Positions 29,582 through 37,423 of a stretch of 64,000 nt of DNA are shown piece by piece; the first letter of the stretch is position 1, and each line of letters begins with the position of its first letter. The DNA lies in the NCBI RefSeq assembly GCF_023701945.1, contig NZ_JABAEF010000010.1, positions 1-64,000 of the forward strand. The letters are read 5' to 3'. The notes under the pieces were generated by a model that was not told the DNA's origin, searched no databases, and saw only the letters and a list, made by a program, of their open reading frames with translations. Made by a program: the position numbers and the translations under genes. Origin of the DNA: Rhizobium sp. CG5 (GTDB taxonomy: Bacteria; Pseudomonadota; Alphaproteobacteria; Rhizobiales; Rhizobiaceae).

Positions 29582-29760
29582 TCATCTCGCAACTGCACAA
29601 TGAGAAACAACATTGCTGTTAGCAGCACAGCGCCAATCCATAATCGGTCGGCCCTGCTGTTTTATGGAACATTCGCCCCAGCCGGCAGTTAGTTTTGTGA
29701 GGATGATGCGCTGGTCTTCAGCCCTGTCCGTGTGTGAAATGTGACAAAGGTCGAGGAGCC

Positions 29761-29988
29761 ATGACAGAGAAGACGTTCCATTACGATGCCGCAGGCGCAA
29801 TCCGCAAAGATGCCGAAGGCCAGTTCGTCCGCTCGAAGAAAGGCGCCGATAACGACGGCGTCATCAGCGCCAAGCCGACGGTCATCACCGGTTCGCAGGA
29901 CGCCACCATCAACAAATGGCCGCCCGGCACGAAAAATCCGCCCAAGGATTGGGACCTGAACTACGACGGGCAAGACCACAGCAAGTAA
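29761..29988 (+). CDS. Small hydrophilic protein, unknown function
   Basis: 75 residues, charged, without signal peptide or membrane segment. It starts MTEKTFHYDAAGAIRKD and ends with a Pro/Trp-rich segment KWPPGTKNPPKDWDLNYDG. I do not recognise a named family. ATG at 29761 follows GAGGAGCC. The coding reading is supported by the ribosome site and by composition resembling neighbouring genes. It is isolated: divergent from the acyl-CoA synthetase gene and upstream of a tRNA on the other strand. Confidence 0.65.
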   Translation: MTEKTFHYDAAGAIRKDAEGQFVRSKKGADNDGVISAKPTVITGSQDATINKWPPGTKNPPKDWDLNYDGQDHSK

Positions 29989-30144
29989 CGGCGCAATACG
30001 GCGACGGCGGTCGCCATGCCGCGGCGTGTTGCAACATACTCTTCTGATATCAAAGCCTGAAAACTATTGTGGTCTGGCAGAGAGGCGAAGCCTCGAACCG
30101 CGCCCGCGCGCAGGGTTGGTATGGCGGCGGCGCGCAAACAAAAG

Positions 30145-30229
30145 TGGTGCCCCTTGCCGGAATCGAACCAGCACTCCTCTCGGAACCTGATTTTGAGTCA
30201 GGCGCGTCTACCAATTCCGCCAAAGGGGC
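30145..30229 (-). tRNA. tRNA-Leu (anticodon CAA)
   Basis: 85 bases with encoded CCA. The acceptor stem GCCCCTT pairs with AAGGGGC. The anticodon stem CCTGA/TCAGG encloses loop CTCAAAA with anticodon CAA, decoding UUG. A long variable arm and TTCGATTCC in the T loop are typical for leucine tRNA. T-rich sequence (TTTTGTTT) follows a few bases after the CCA end on the minus strand. Confidence 0.97.
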
Positions 30230-30263
30230 CAGAGGCTTTTTAAGAAAGCCTAGCTTTGGCCGA

Positions 30264-30291
30264 ACTACACGAAGCGGCAGCCGGCGGTCAA
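30264..30291 (-). promoter_or_regulatory. Candidate tRNA-Leu promoter
   Basis: TTGACC (30291-30286), 16 bases, TGTAGT (30269-30264), placing the start near 30257, about 28 bases before the mature tRNA 5' end. The intervening leader holds a 7-bp perfect hairpin (30233-30251). Confidence 0.5.
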
Positions 30292-30425
30292 CCGGGATTT
30301 TTCATTTTCATCATTTTCACGAAAAGTTTGATGGTGCGCGCAAAGGTCCGACGCGCCGAGCATTTACATGACAGGCCGGTCCGCCTAAAAGCATGTGCGC
30401 CGCAGCAAACAAGAGAGACCCTGGC

Positions 30426-31016
30426 ATGTTACGACGCCTGTACGATTGGACCATGTCGCTTGCCGCCCGCAAATCCGCCGAAAAGTGGCTGGCGGTCATT
30501 GCCTTCATCGAGAGTTCGGTCTTCCTGGTGCCGGCAGATGTGCTTTTCCTGCCTATGGCCCTGGCCAAACCGGAGAAAGCCTGGCGCTATGCCTTGATCG
30601 CCACCGTCGCTTCGGTTCTGGGCGGCATTGCCGGTTGGTTTCTCGGCTACTATGCCTATGAGACGATCGCCCGGCCGGTTCTTGAGTTTTACGGCAAGCT
30701 GGAAGCCTTCGACGCCTTGCGCGCCTCGGTCGATTACCAGACCGTCGTGCTGCTTCTGATAACCTCGGGCCTTGCCCATCTGCCGCCGATCAAGATCGTC
30801 ACGATCCTGTCGGGCGTCGCCCACATCAACATCTGGCTGTTCATCATCTCGGCGATTGTCGCCCGTGGCGCCCGCTTCATGCTGCTCGCCTGGTTGCTGC
30901 AGCGCTATGGCGAACCAATCCGCGAATTCATCGAAAAGCGGCTGGGACTGCTCGCCGCTCTGGGTGCAGGCGTGCTGATCCTGCTCTATATTGCCTATCG
31001 TTATATCGCCCACTGA
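30426..31016 (+). CDS. YqaA/DedA family inner membrane protein
   Basis: 196 residues, four to five membrane helices, of the SNARE-associated/VTT superfamily (YqaA branch). Conserved features are the FIESSVFLVPADVLFLP segment (about residues 28-44), an internal GWFLGYYAYE and SGLAHLPPIKIVTILSG. DedA relatives move phospholipids or undecaprenyl phosphate across the membrane. For YqaA this is inference. ATG at 30426 is chosen (MLRRLYDW). It is followed ten bases later by dsbB, so an operon is likely. Confidence 0.87.
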   Translation: MLRRLYDWTMSLAARKSAEKWLAVIAFIESSVFLVPADVLFLPMALAKPEKAWRYALIATVASVLGGIAGWFLGYYAYETIARPVLEFYGKLEAFDALRASVDYQTVVLLLITSGLAHLPPIKIVTILSGVAHINIWLFIISAIVARGARFMLLAWLLQRYGEPIREFIEKRLGLLAALGAGVLILLYIAYRYIAH

Positions 31017-31026
31017 AAGCCTGACC

Positions 31027-31545
31027 ATGACCATGACTGCGATCACCACACGCCCCGGACTGGGCTATGCCCTGCTGCTGACCGCCGGAATGGCTGTGGT
31101 CGTCGGTTCGGCGCTGGGCTTCGAGCATATCGGCGGCTACATCCCCTGTGCGCTCTGCCTGCTGCAGCGCAATCCCTATTACATCGGCGTCGGGGTCGGG
31201 GCGCTGGCCATACTCGCGTCGATCGCCAAACTCCCCGATCGTGTCGTCCAGGCACTGCTGCTCCTGATCGCCATCATCATGGTGGTCAGTGCCGGCCTCG
31301 GCGTCTATCACGCCGGTGTCGAATGGAAATTCTGGGAAGGCCCGACGAGTTGCTCAGTCGGCGGCGCAGCCGGCATGTCAGGTGCCGGCAACATCCTGGA
31401 TCAGCTGAACAGCGTCAAAGGACCGTCCTGCACGGAAGCCACCTTGCGCGTCCTCGGCCTGTCCTTTGCAGGATGGAACGTGCTCACCAGCATCGCCCTG
31501 GCAGGGCTTGCCTTCCTCGGTGCCTCGAAAGCCAAGCGGCGCTGA
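31027..31545 (+). CDS. dsbB: Disulfide bond formation protein DsbB
   Basis: A 172-residue four-helix quinone-linked oxidase that reoxidises DsbA-type proteins. The first redox pair is Cys41-Cys44 (PCALC). The second pair is Cys109 and Cys135 in the second periplasmic loop. ATG 31027 is used, 10 bases after the yqaA-like stop. ATG 31033 is equally possible. No dsbA is in the window. The thioredoxin-like TlpA at 41.9 kb is the other periplasmic redox protein here. Confidence 0.93.
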   Translation: MTMTAITTRPGLGYALLLTAGMAVVVGSALGFEHIGGYIPCALCLLQRNPYYIGVGVGALAILASIAKLPDRVVQALLLLIAIIMVVSAGLGVYHAGVEWKFWEGPTSCSVGGAAGMSGAGNILDQLNSVKGPSCTEATLRVLGLSFAGWNVLTSIALAGLAFLGASKAKRR

Positions 31546-31551
31546 GCAGAC

Positions 31552-32109
31552 TTACGGCTGCAGTTCGGAATCCCAGTAGAGATAGTCGACCCAGCTTTCA
31601 TGCAGATAGTTCGGCGGAAACAGCCGGCCATTGTTGTGCAGGTCCTGCACGGTCGGCCGATAGGGTTTCTGGGCCGGAAACATGTTGGCCTGGCGCGGCA
31701 GCTTGCTGCCCTTGCGCAGATTGCAGGGCGAGCAGGCAGCAACGACATTTTCCCAGGTCGTCTCGCCGCCATGAGCGCGCGGGATTACGTGGTCGAAGGT
31801 CAGGTCGTCCGTCGAGTGGCAATACTGGCAGGAAAAGCGGTCGCGCAGAAAGACGTTGAACCGGGTAAATGCCGGATTGCGGGTCGGCTGAACATAGCTC
31901 TTCAGGCTCACCACGCTCGGCAGGCGCATGGAAAAGCTCGGCGAACAGACCGAGTGATCGTATTCGGCGATGATGTTGACACGGTCAAGAAAGACGGCCT
32001 TGATCGCGTCCTGCCAGGACCACAGCGACAAGGGATAATAACTCAACGGCCTGTAGTCGGCGTTCAGGACGAGCGCCGGCAAGGACTGGGGTGAAACTGC
32101 AATCGTCAA
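31552..32109 (-). CDS. HNH endonuclease family protein
   Basis: 185 residues. The N-terminal region VLNADYRPLSYYPLSLWSWQDAIK is the conserved start of this widespread chromosomal HNH family. The HNH/zinc domain has Cys94/Cys97, DH at 106-107, Asn121 and Cys126/Cys129. It is found alone in many alphaproteobacteria, is not a restriction enzyme partner here, and has unknown biological role. The start is TTG at 32109 with GGAG six bases upstream, and no ATG fits. It is convergent with dsbB, six bases apart. Confidence 0.88.
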   Translation of the reverse strand: MTIAVSPQSLPALVLNADYRPLSYYPLSLWSWQDAIKAVFLDRVNIIAEYDHSVCSPSFSMRLPSVVSLKSYVQPTRNPAFTRFNVFLRDRFSCQYCHSTDDLTFDHVIPRAHGGETTWENVVAACSPCNLRKGSKLPRQANMFPAQKPYRPTVQDLHNNGRLFPPNYLHESWVDYLYWDSELQP

Positions 32110-32177
32110 GGGCGTCTCCTGATCGATTCGTCGTCTTCCCTTCTATATTAGGACCGTTGTTACAGGATTGTGAAGCC

Positions 32178-32861
32178 TTATCTCTTGCCGTGCTGAATCG
32201 GTCGCAGCGAGAGCCCGACCGGCGCCGCCTCGCGGCCGCTGGTGGCGGCATAATAGGCCCAGAAAAGCCGGGCCGCGACCGATCGCCACGGGCTCCAGAT
32301 TTCCGCCATCTGCCCGACGGACCGGATGTCCGGCCTCTCTTCCAATCCGAAAGCCCGGCCGATGGCGATGCGCAGCGCGACGTCGCCGGCCGGAAAGACA
32401 TCCGGATGCCCGCCGCAGAACATCAGATAGACTTCCGCGGTCCAGGGCCCGATGCCGCGAATATCCGTCAACCGGGTAATCGCGTCTTTACCGTCCTCGC
32501 GAACGATCGCCTGCAGATCGAGTTGCCCCTCCTGCACCGCTTCGGCCACCAGCCGCAGGGTGTGTGCCTTGGCCCGCGACAGGCCGAGACCGGCAAGGCT
32601 TGCCTCGTCGAGCGCCAGATAGGCCTCGGCGGTCGGTCTGCCCACGCCCGTGGCCGCGACGATGCGCCGCCAGATGGCTTCGGCGCTGGCTTTTGAGACC
32701 ATCTGCGACACCACGATGAAGGCGAGCCCGGCAAAACCCGGCTCTGCCAACCTGAGCGGCAAGGGACCGGCAACCGTCGCCACGGCGTGAAGCCGCGGAT
32801 CGAGACGCAAGAGCGCATCCAGACCCAGGGCCACGTCACTGTCCGCGCCAATGATCTTCAT
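32178..32861 (-). CDS. DNA-3-methyladenine glycosylase, AlkA-like
   Basis: A 227-residue HhH-GPD base-excision glycosylase that removes alkylated purines. The helix-hairpin-helix (LTDIRGIGPWTA) is at 131-142 and catalytic Asp160 lies in GHPDVFPAGDVAL. It lacks the N-terminal AlkA_N subdomain of E. coli AlkA, so it is the short form. The gene is transcribed toward the HNH gene, 68 bases away, and divergent from gluQ. Confidence 0.92.
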   Translation of the reverse strand: MKIIGADSDVALGLDALLRLDPRLHAVATVAGPLPLRLAEPGFAGLAFIVVSQMVSKASAEAIWRRIVAATGVGRPTAEAYLALDEASLAGLGLSRAKAHTLRLVAEAVQEGQLDLQAIVREDGKDAITRLTDIRGIGPWTAEVYLMFCGGHPDVFPAGDVALRIAIGRAFGLEERPDIRSVGQMAEIWSPWRSVAARLFWAYYAATSGREAAPVGLSLRPIQHGKR

Positions 32862-32919
32862 GCCTTACGCTCTCCTCAGACCGTCTTTGCGGCAGGCCGA
32901 TTTCGTGGCAGAAGAAATC

Positions 32920-33801
32920 ATGATCGCCGCTGACAGTCAAAAACCGGTGTTCCGCTTCGCGCCCAGCCCGAACGGCCCGCTTCATCTGGGCCATGCCCTT
33001 TCCGCCATGCTCAACCACGATGCGGCCCGAGCGACAGGCGGCCGTTTTCTGCTGCGCATGGAAGATATCGACATTGCCCGCTGCACGCCGGAATTCGAGG
33101 CGGTAATCTATGAGGATCTGGCCTGGCTCGGCCTTGGTTGGGAAATCCCGGTGCGCCGTCAGTCGGAGCATGTTGATGCCTATCGTGCCGTGCTGGACCG
33201 GTTGCGGCAGCGCGGCATGCTCTATCCGGCCTTTCTCACCCGTGGAGAGGTGAAGGCCTATGCCCTTGCCGAAGAAGCCAGGGGCACACCCTGGCCCCGC
33301 GATCCGGATGGCGCCTATCTCTATCCGCCGACCGACCGCGACCGCAGCGAGACGGAGCGCACGCGGCTTTTGCAGAGCGGCGCGAAACATGCCTGGCGGC
33401 TCGATATGCGGCGCGCACTGAAGAGCATTGCCGGCCCCTTGCATTGGATCGAAAGGGGGGATGGCGGCACCGTCGAAGTCAAGGCGGACCCGGCGGCCTG
33501 GGGCGATGTGGTGCTTTGGCGCTCGGACGCGCCGTCGAGTTATCATCTGTCGGTGGTGGTCGATGATGCGCTCCAGGGCATTACTGAGGTCATCCGTGGT
33601 CGCGACCTTTTCCAGGCAACCGCCGTCCACCGCCTGCTTCAGACGCTGCTCGACCTGCCGGCACCGACCTACCGTCATCACCGGCTCATCCTGGATGGCG
33701 ACGGCCGCAAGCTTTCCAAGAGCGCCGGCGACACCGGTCTCTCGGCGCTTCGGGCCGACGGTCTGTCACCCCTGGATATCCGCCGGCTTGTCGGCCTTTG
33801 A
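32920..33801 (+). CDS. gluQ: Glutamyl-Q tRNA(Asp) synthetase
   Basis: A 293-residue truncated GluRS paralogue that attaches glutamate to queuosine in the anticodon of tRNA-Asp. The HIGH-like motif HLGH is at 22-25, preceded by FAPSPNGP. The KLSKS motif is near residue 268. The anticodon-binding domain of GluRS is absent, as expected. ATG at 32920 is preferred. GTG 32905 and ATG 32851/32860 are possible, but the last two would run into the alkA-like start. Its 3' end overlaps the yihY-like gene by 36 bases. A queuosine-precursor transporter gene lies at 62.5 kb. Confidence 0.93.
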   Translation: MIAADSQKPVFRFAPSPNGPLHLGHALSAMLNHDAARATGGRFLLRMEDIDIARCTPEFEAVIYEDLAWLGLGWEIPVRRQSEHVDAYRAVLDRLRQRGMLYPAFLTRGEVKAYALAEEARGTPWPRDPDGAYLYPPTDRDRSETERTRLLQSGAKHAWRLDMRRALKSIAGPLHWIERGDGGTVEVKADPAAWGDVVLWRSDAPSSYHLSVVVDDALQGITEVIRGRDLFQATAVHRLLQTLLDLPAPTYRHHRLILDGDGRKLSKSAGDTGLSALRADGLSPLDIRRLVGL

Positions 33802-34671
33802 CACCTCGACCGGCGTCTTGACGCTGTGCATGCCGCCCAGTACCTCGAACTTTAAGAGCGCCGCATTGAACTCCGCGCCGATAATGAAGATCGCGCCGAT
33901 CATATAGAGGAACACCAGAACCACCATGACGGAGGCAAGGCCGGCATAGGTCGCGGCATAATTGGCGAAGGTCGCGAGATAGGAGGCGAAGATCAGGGCG
34001 CCGATCAGCCAGAGCAGCAGCGTTAGGATGACCCCTGGAATGACGTCCATGATACGCCGGCGTCCGGCCGGAAGGCTGAGATGGGAGGCGATCAGCCCGA
34101 TGGCCAGCAAACCGAGCGTGCCGTAGATGCGCCAGTTGGAGATCGTCGCAAGGGCATCCTTCAGCAGGGGAAACCACAATTCGGCAAAGTTCAGGGCCAG
34201 CGGCACGGCGACCAGCAGGGCGCTGATGACGGCGAACACGACGACCGCCCCGAGCACGAACCCGAGGCTCAGCAGTCGCGTCAGATACCAGGGTCGGGTC
34301 TCGCTGACCCGATAGGCACGGTTGAGCGAGATGCGCAGGGCCTCCACCCCATTCGAGGCGAAATAGGCGGCCGCCAGCACCGAAACGGTCAGCAGTCCGC
34401 CGCGCGGAATGGTCAGGACCTGCACCACCTGCTCGGCCAGCGGCTTGGCAATCGCCTCCGGCCAGGTGTCGAAGATCAGGTGGATCGCCGTTTCGGCAAA
34501 CTGGTCAGCCCCAAGGAAGTTGGCAAGCGTGGTGCCGAAGATCAGGAAGGGGAAGATGGCCAACAGCGCCGAAAGCGCCACATGGCTTGCCATCGCCCAT
34601 CCGTCGTCTTCGGTGAAATGCCACAGGGCATCCCAGGTCACCTTGTAGATCATCCGCAGGAAAGCCCGCAT
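33766..34671 (-). CDS. YihY/BrkB family inner membrane protein
   Basis: 301 residues, six predicted membrane helices, of the YihY/virulence factor BrkB family (once misnamed RNase BN). Conserved AMASHVALSALLAIFPFLIF (about residues 27-46) and YLTRLLSLGF are present. A role in membrane transport is presumed but not established. ATG at 34671. The C-terminal 36 bases are antisense to the end of gluQ. Confidence 0.9.
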   Translation of the reverse strand: MRAFLRMIYKVTWDALWHFTEDDGWAMASHVALSALLAIFPFLIFGTTLANFLGADQFAETAIHLIFDTWPEAIAKPLAEQVVQVLTIPRGGLLTVSVLAAAYFASNGVEALRISLNRAYRVSETRPWYLTRLLSLGFVLGAVVVFAVISALLVAVPLALNFAELWFPLLKDALATISNWRIYGTLGLLAIGLIASHLSLPAGRRRIMDVIPGVILTLLLWLIGALIFASYLATFANYAATYAGLASVMVVLVFLYMIGAIFIIGAEFNAALLKFEVLGGMHSVKTPVEVSKADKPADIQG

Positions 34672-34754
34672 TCCGTCTCCTTGGCTTTGATGCGCCGATT
34701 GTCACCCGAGTGCGAATATGGGAAACCCATGCCGATTTGTACAGGAACCATTCC

Positions 34755-35588
34755 ATGCGCGACCGCCCCACCATCATCGTCACCGGCTGCTCGTCCGGCA
34801 TCGGCGCCTATTGCGCACGGGCTTTGCAGGCGGATGGATGGCACGTTTTTGCCACGGTGCGCAAACCCGCAGACCTGGCCTTGCTGCAAAACGACGGGAT
34901 TGACGCCCTGCTGATGGATTACACGGAGGCCGACAGCATCTCCGCCCTGGTCGCGACGGTATCCGAGCAGACCGGCCAACGCATCGATGCCCTGTTCAAC
35001 AATGGCGCCTATGGCCAGCCGGGCGCCGTCGAGGACCTGACGACCGACGTGCTGCGCCAGCAGTTCGAGACCAATGTGTTCGGCTGGCACGAGTTGACCC
35101 GACAGGTCATTCCCCTGATGCGCGAACGCGGCCAGGGCCGCATCGTGCAATGCTCGTCAATCCTCGGCCTGATGCCCTATCGCTGGCGCGGCGCCTATAC
35201 CGCCTCGAAATATGCGCTGGAAGGTTTGAGCGTGACGCTTCGCATGGAGCTCGACGGCAGCGGCATTCATGTCAGCCTGATCGAGCCCGGACCGATCGAC
35301 AGCCGCTTCACGGCCAATGCGCTGGCCCAGATCGAAAAGAACATCGACGTGCAAAATTCCGTCCATGCGGTCGAGTACCGGCGGCAACTGGCCCGGCTGA
35401 GCGGCAGCGGCCCGATCAACCGCAACAAACTCGGCCCGGAGGCGGTTTACAAAGTGCTGAAACACGCCTTGACCGCCAAGCGGCCACGACCACATTATCT
35501 CGTGACCAAACCGGCAAAACAGGGCGCCTTTCTCAAAAGGCTGTTGCCCGCCGACCTCTTCTACAGATTGATGCGGTCTCTGGACTGA
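34755..35588 (+). CDS. Short-chain dehydrogenase/reductase
   Basis: A 277-residue classical SDR. NAD(P)-binding TGCSSGIG is at 10-17, NNGAYG near 82-87, the catalytic Ser134/135 and Tyr148-x3-Lys152. It most resembles SDRs annotated as retinol/17-beta-type dehydrogenases. The natural substrate is not predictable. ATG at 34755 has AGGA eight bases upstream. It is the first gene of a rightward run with the HIG1 protein, cobO and rhomboid. Confidence 0.9.
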   Translation: MRDRPTIIVTGCSSGIGAYCARALQADGWHVFATVRKPADLALLQNDGIDALLMDYTEADSISALVATVSEQTGQRIDALFNNGAYGQPGAVEDLTTDVLRQQFETNVFGWHELTRQVIPLMRERGQGRIVQCSSILGLMPYRWRGAYTASKYALEGLSVTLRMELDGSGIHVSLIEPGPIDSRFTANALAQIEKNIDVQNSVHAVEYRRQLARLSGSGPINRNKLGPEAVYKVLKHALTAKRPRPHYLVTKPAKQGAFLKRLLPADLFYRLMRSLD

Positions 35589-35645
35589 GACCCGCGGACC
35601 ACGCAGACCCAATCACCTAGAACAAAGCACGCAGACAAGGAACCC

Positions 35646-35843
35646 ATGTCCAGCTTCACAACCATTCTGACCCTGATCGTCATGGGTCTCGTCGTCATCG
35701 TGCTGATCCGCGGACTGTTCAATATGATGAAGGGCGGCGACGGCAATCTTTCCAACAAGCTGATGCGCATGCGCATCGTGCTGCAGGCCGTTGCCATCGC
35801 GCTGATCATGCTGACCCTGTGGCTGACCGGCGGCGGGAGATAA
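35646..35843 (+). CDS. HIG1-domain twin-transmembrane protein
   Basis: 65 residues with two membrane helices (about 5-24 and 44-62) joined by a basic loop with SNKLMRMRIVLQ, the hypoxia-induced gene 1 (HIG_1_N) domain. Mitochondrial relatives (Rcf1) bind and tune cytochrome oxidase. A similar respiratory role here is inference. It is six bases upstream of the cobalamin adenosyltransferase gene, its usual alphaproteobacterial partner. Confidence 0.88.
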   Translation: MSSFTTILTLIVMGLVVIVLIRGLFNMMKGGDGNLSNKLMRMRIVLQAVAIALIMLTLWLTGGGR

Positions 35844-35849
35844 GCATCC

Positions 35850-36428
35850 ATGGTAAAGCTCAACAAGATCTATACCCGCACCGGCGACGACGGCACCACG
35901 GCTCTGGTCTCCGGTCCGCGCCGCCTGAAACACGATGCCCGCGTCGAGGCCTATGGCACCGTGGACGAGACCAATAGCTGCATCGGCATGGCAAGGCTTT
36001 ATACCGGCGACCACGCCGAACTGGATGCCATGCTGATGCGCATCCAGAACGATCTGTTCGATCTCGGCGCCGATCTGGCCACGCCCGATACCGGCGAAGT
36101 GCCGGCCTATGAGCCCCTGCGTGTGGTGCAGAGCCAGGTTGATCGCATCGAGACCGAGATCGACCGGCTGAACGCCGATCTCGATCCGCTGCGCTCCTTC
36201 ATCCTGCCCGGCGGTTCGCCGGCCGCCGCCCATCTGCATCTGGCTCGAACGATCGCCCGGCGCGCCGAGCGGATCATGGTCGATCTGTCCCATAGCCCGG
36301 ACGAGAGGATCGGTGCTCCGGCGCTCAAATACATCAACCGCCTGTCGGACTTCCTGTTCGTGGCGGCGCGCTTTGCCAATGACGGCGGCAAGGCGGACGT
36401 CCTCTGGGCGCCGGGCCACAATCGCTGA
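35850..36428 (+). CDS. cobO: Cob(I)alamin adenosyltransferase, PduO type
   Basis: A 192-residue ATP:corrinoid adenosyltransferase making coenzyme B12. The ATP-binding N-terminus IYTRTGDDGTTAL is followed by the conserved DETNS region and the C-terminal RRAERIMVDLS and INRLSDFLFVAARF. This is the PduO/MMAB fold, unrelated to the CobA type, although many rhizobial records use the symbol cobO. No cobalamin riboswitch was seen upstream. It is adjacent to genes for odd-chain and branched acyl-CoA oxidation downstream, where B12 is needed by methylmalonyl-CoA mutase (not in the window). Confidence 0.93.
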   Translation: MVKLNKIYTRTGDDGTTALVSGPRRLKHDARVEAYGTVDETNSCIGMARLYTGDHAELDAMLMRIQNDLFDLGADLATPDTGEVPAYEPLRVVQSQVDRIETEIDRLNADLDPLRSFILPGGSPAAAHLHLARTIARRAERIMVDLSHSPDERIGAPALKYINRLSDFLFVAARFANDGGKADVLWAPGHNR

Positions 36429-36457
36429 CGTTAGAGACCGACGCCTAGAGGGACGCC

Positions 36458-37240
36458 ATGTTCATTCCCCTGCATGACCGAAACGCTCTCAAGCATATCG
36501 ACCGGCAATATGTCACGCTGGCACTGATCTCCATCAATGTTTTTGTCTGGATTGCGACAGGCCTGCTGGCGACCGACGAGTTCGCCCAGGCGACGGTGGT
36601 CGGCCTGGGTTTCATTCCGGCGGTCGCCTTCGAATATGCGACCCTTGATCCGGCCCTCGTTTTCGTCCCCGAGGATGCCACCGCCATCACCTATGCTTTC
36701 CTGCACGGCGACTTCCTGCATCTCGCCTCCAACATGGTGTTTCTCTGGGTGTTCGGCGACAATGTCGAAGATGCGCTCGGGCACATCAAATACCTGATCT
36801 TCTATCTGGTCTGCGCCGTGGCCGCCGCCCTCTTCCATGGCCTCGTCGTGCCGACCTCGGAAAGCCCGCTGATCGGCGCCTCCGGCGCCGTGGCCGGCAT
36901 CGTTGCCGCCTATATCATTCTACATCCGAAGGTCCGCGTCTGGGTGCTGGTGCTATTCCGCTTCCCAATTCCCCTGCCGGCCTTCATTCCGCTCGCTTTC
37001 TGGATCGGCCAGCAATTCTGGATGCTGGCCTCCGATCACGGCAGCAATGTCTCCTGGGGCGCCCATGTCGGCGGCATTCTGGCCGGCGCCCTGCTGGTCG
37101 TGCCGCTGCGCCGCCGTGGCGTGCCGCTGTTCGACCGGACCATCGTCACCCCCAAGGCGATCGAGCACCTTGAGACGACACCCCCTGCCGTCCAGCCGTC
37201 ACCGGCCGCGTCCCGCAAGACCATCCATTGGGGTCGATAA
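36458..37240 (+). CDS. Rhomboid family intramembrane serine protease
   Basis: 260 residues, six membrane helices. The catalytic dyad is Ser142 in GASGAVAG and His203 in SWGAHVGGI, so it should be active. FLHGDFLHLASNMVFLWVFG (read in two parts) and the GDNVEDALG motif place it in the bacterial rhomboid group common in rhizobia. ATG at 36458 has GAGGG upstream. Last gene of the SDR-HIG1-cobO-rhomboid run. The substrate is unknown. Confidence 0.9.
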   Translation: MFIPLHDRNALKHIDRQYVTLALISINVFVWIATGLLATDEFAQATVVGLGFIPAVAFEYATLDPALVFVPEDATAITYAFLHGDFLHLASNMVFLWVFGDNVEDALGHIKYLIFYLVCAVAAALFHGLVVPTSESPLIGASGAVAGIVAAYIILHPKVRVWVLVLFRFPIPLPAFIPLAFWIGQQFWMLASDHGSNVSWGAHVGGILAGALLVVPLRRRGVPLFDRTIVTPKAIEHLETTPPAVQPSPAASRKTIHWGR

Positions 37241-37264
37241 ACCACACTGAGTGGGCAAGTTTAT

Positions 37265-37284
37265 TGACGTGAACGTAAACGTCA
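37265..37284. promoter_or_regulatory. ACGT-repeat palindrome in the etfBA promoter
   Basis: TGACGT and ACGTCA form perfect 6-bp arms around 8 bases, and ACGT recurs three times at 6-base spacing (37267, 37273, 37279). A -35-like TTGACG (37264) overlaps its left edge and TAATGG lies just to the right, so a bound protein would sit between -35 and -10, as MerR-type regulators do. LiuR-type regulators of branched-chain amino acid and acyl-CoA genes use ACGT-containing palindromes. The assignment is inference. Confidence 0.5.
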
Positions 37285-37423
37285 CTTAATGGTGTAACAA
37301 AATCGCTCGTCGACATGACAGAACGTTGTGTTTGAGGAAAAAATGCGTATCGATGTCGCCAATCGAACATCGAAGCACCGCATTATGGCGCATTTTCGAG
37401 CCGACCAGTGAAGGAAGGAACCC

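Noticed and set aside
35589..35849. Cobalamin riboswitch near cobO
   Set aside because: No B12-box-like conserved sequence or room for a 200-base aptamer between the SDR and HIG1 genes.
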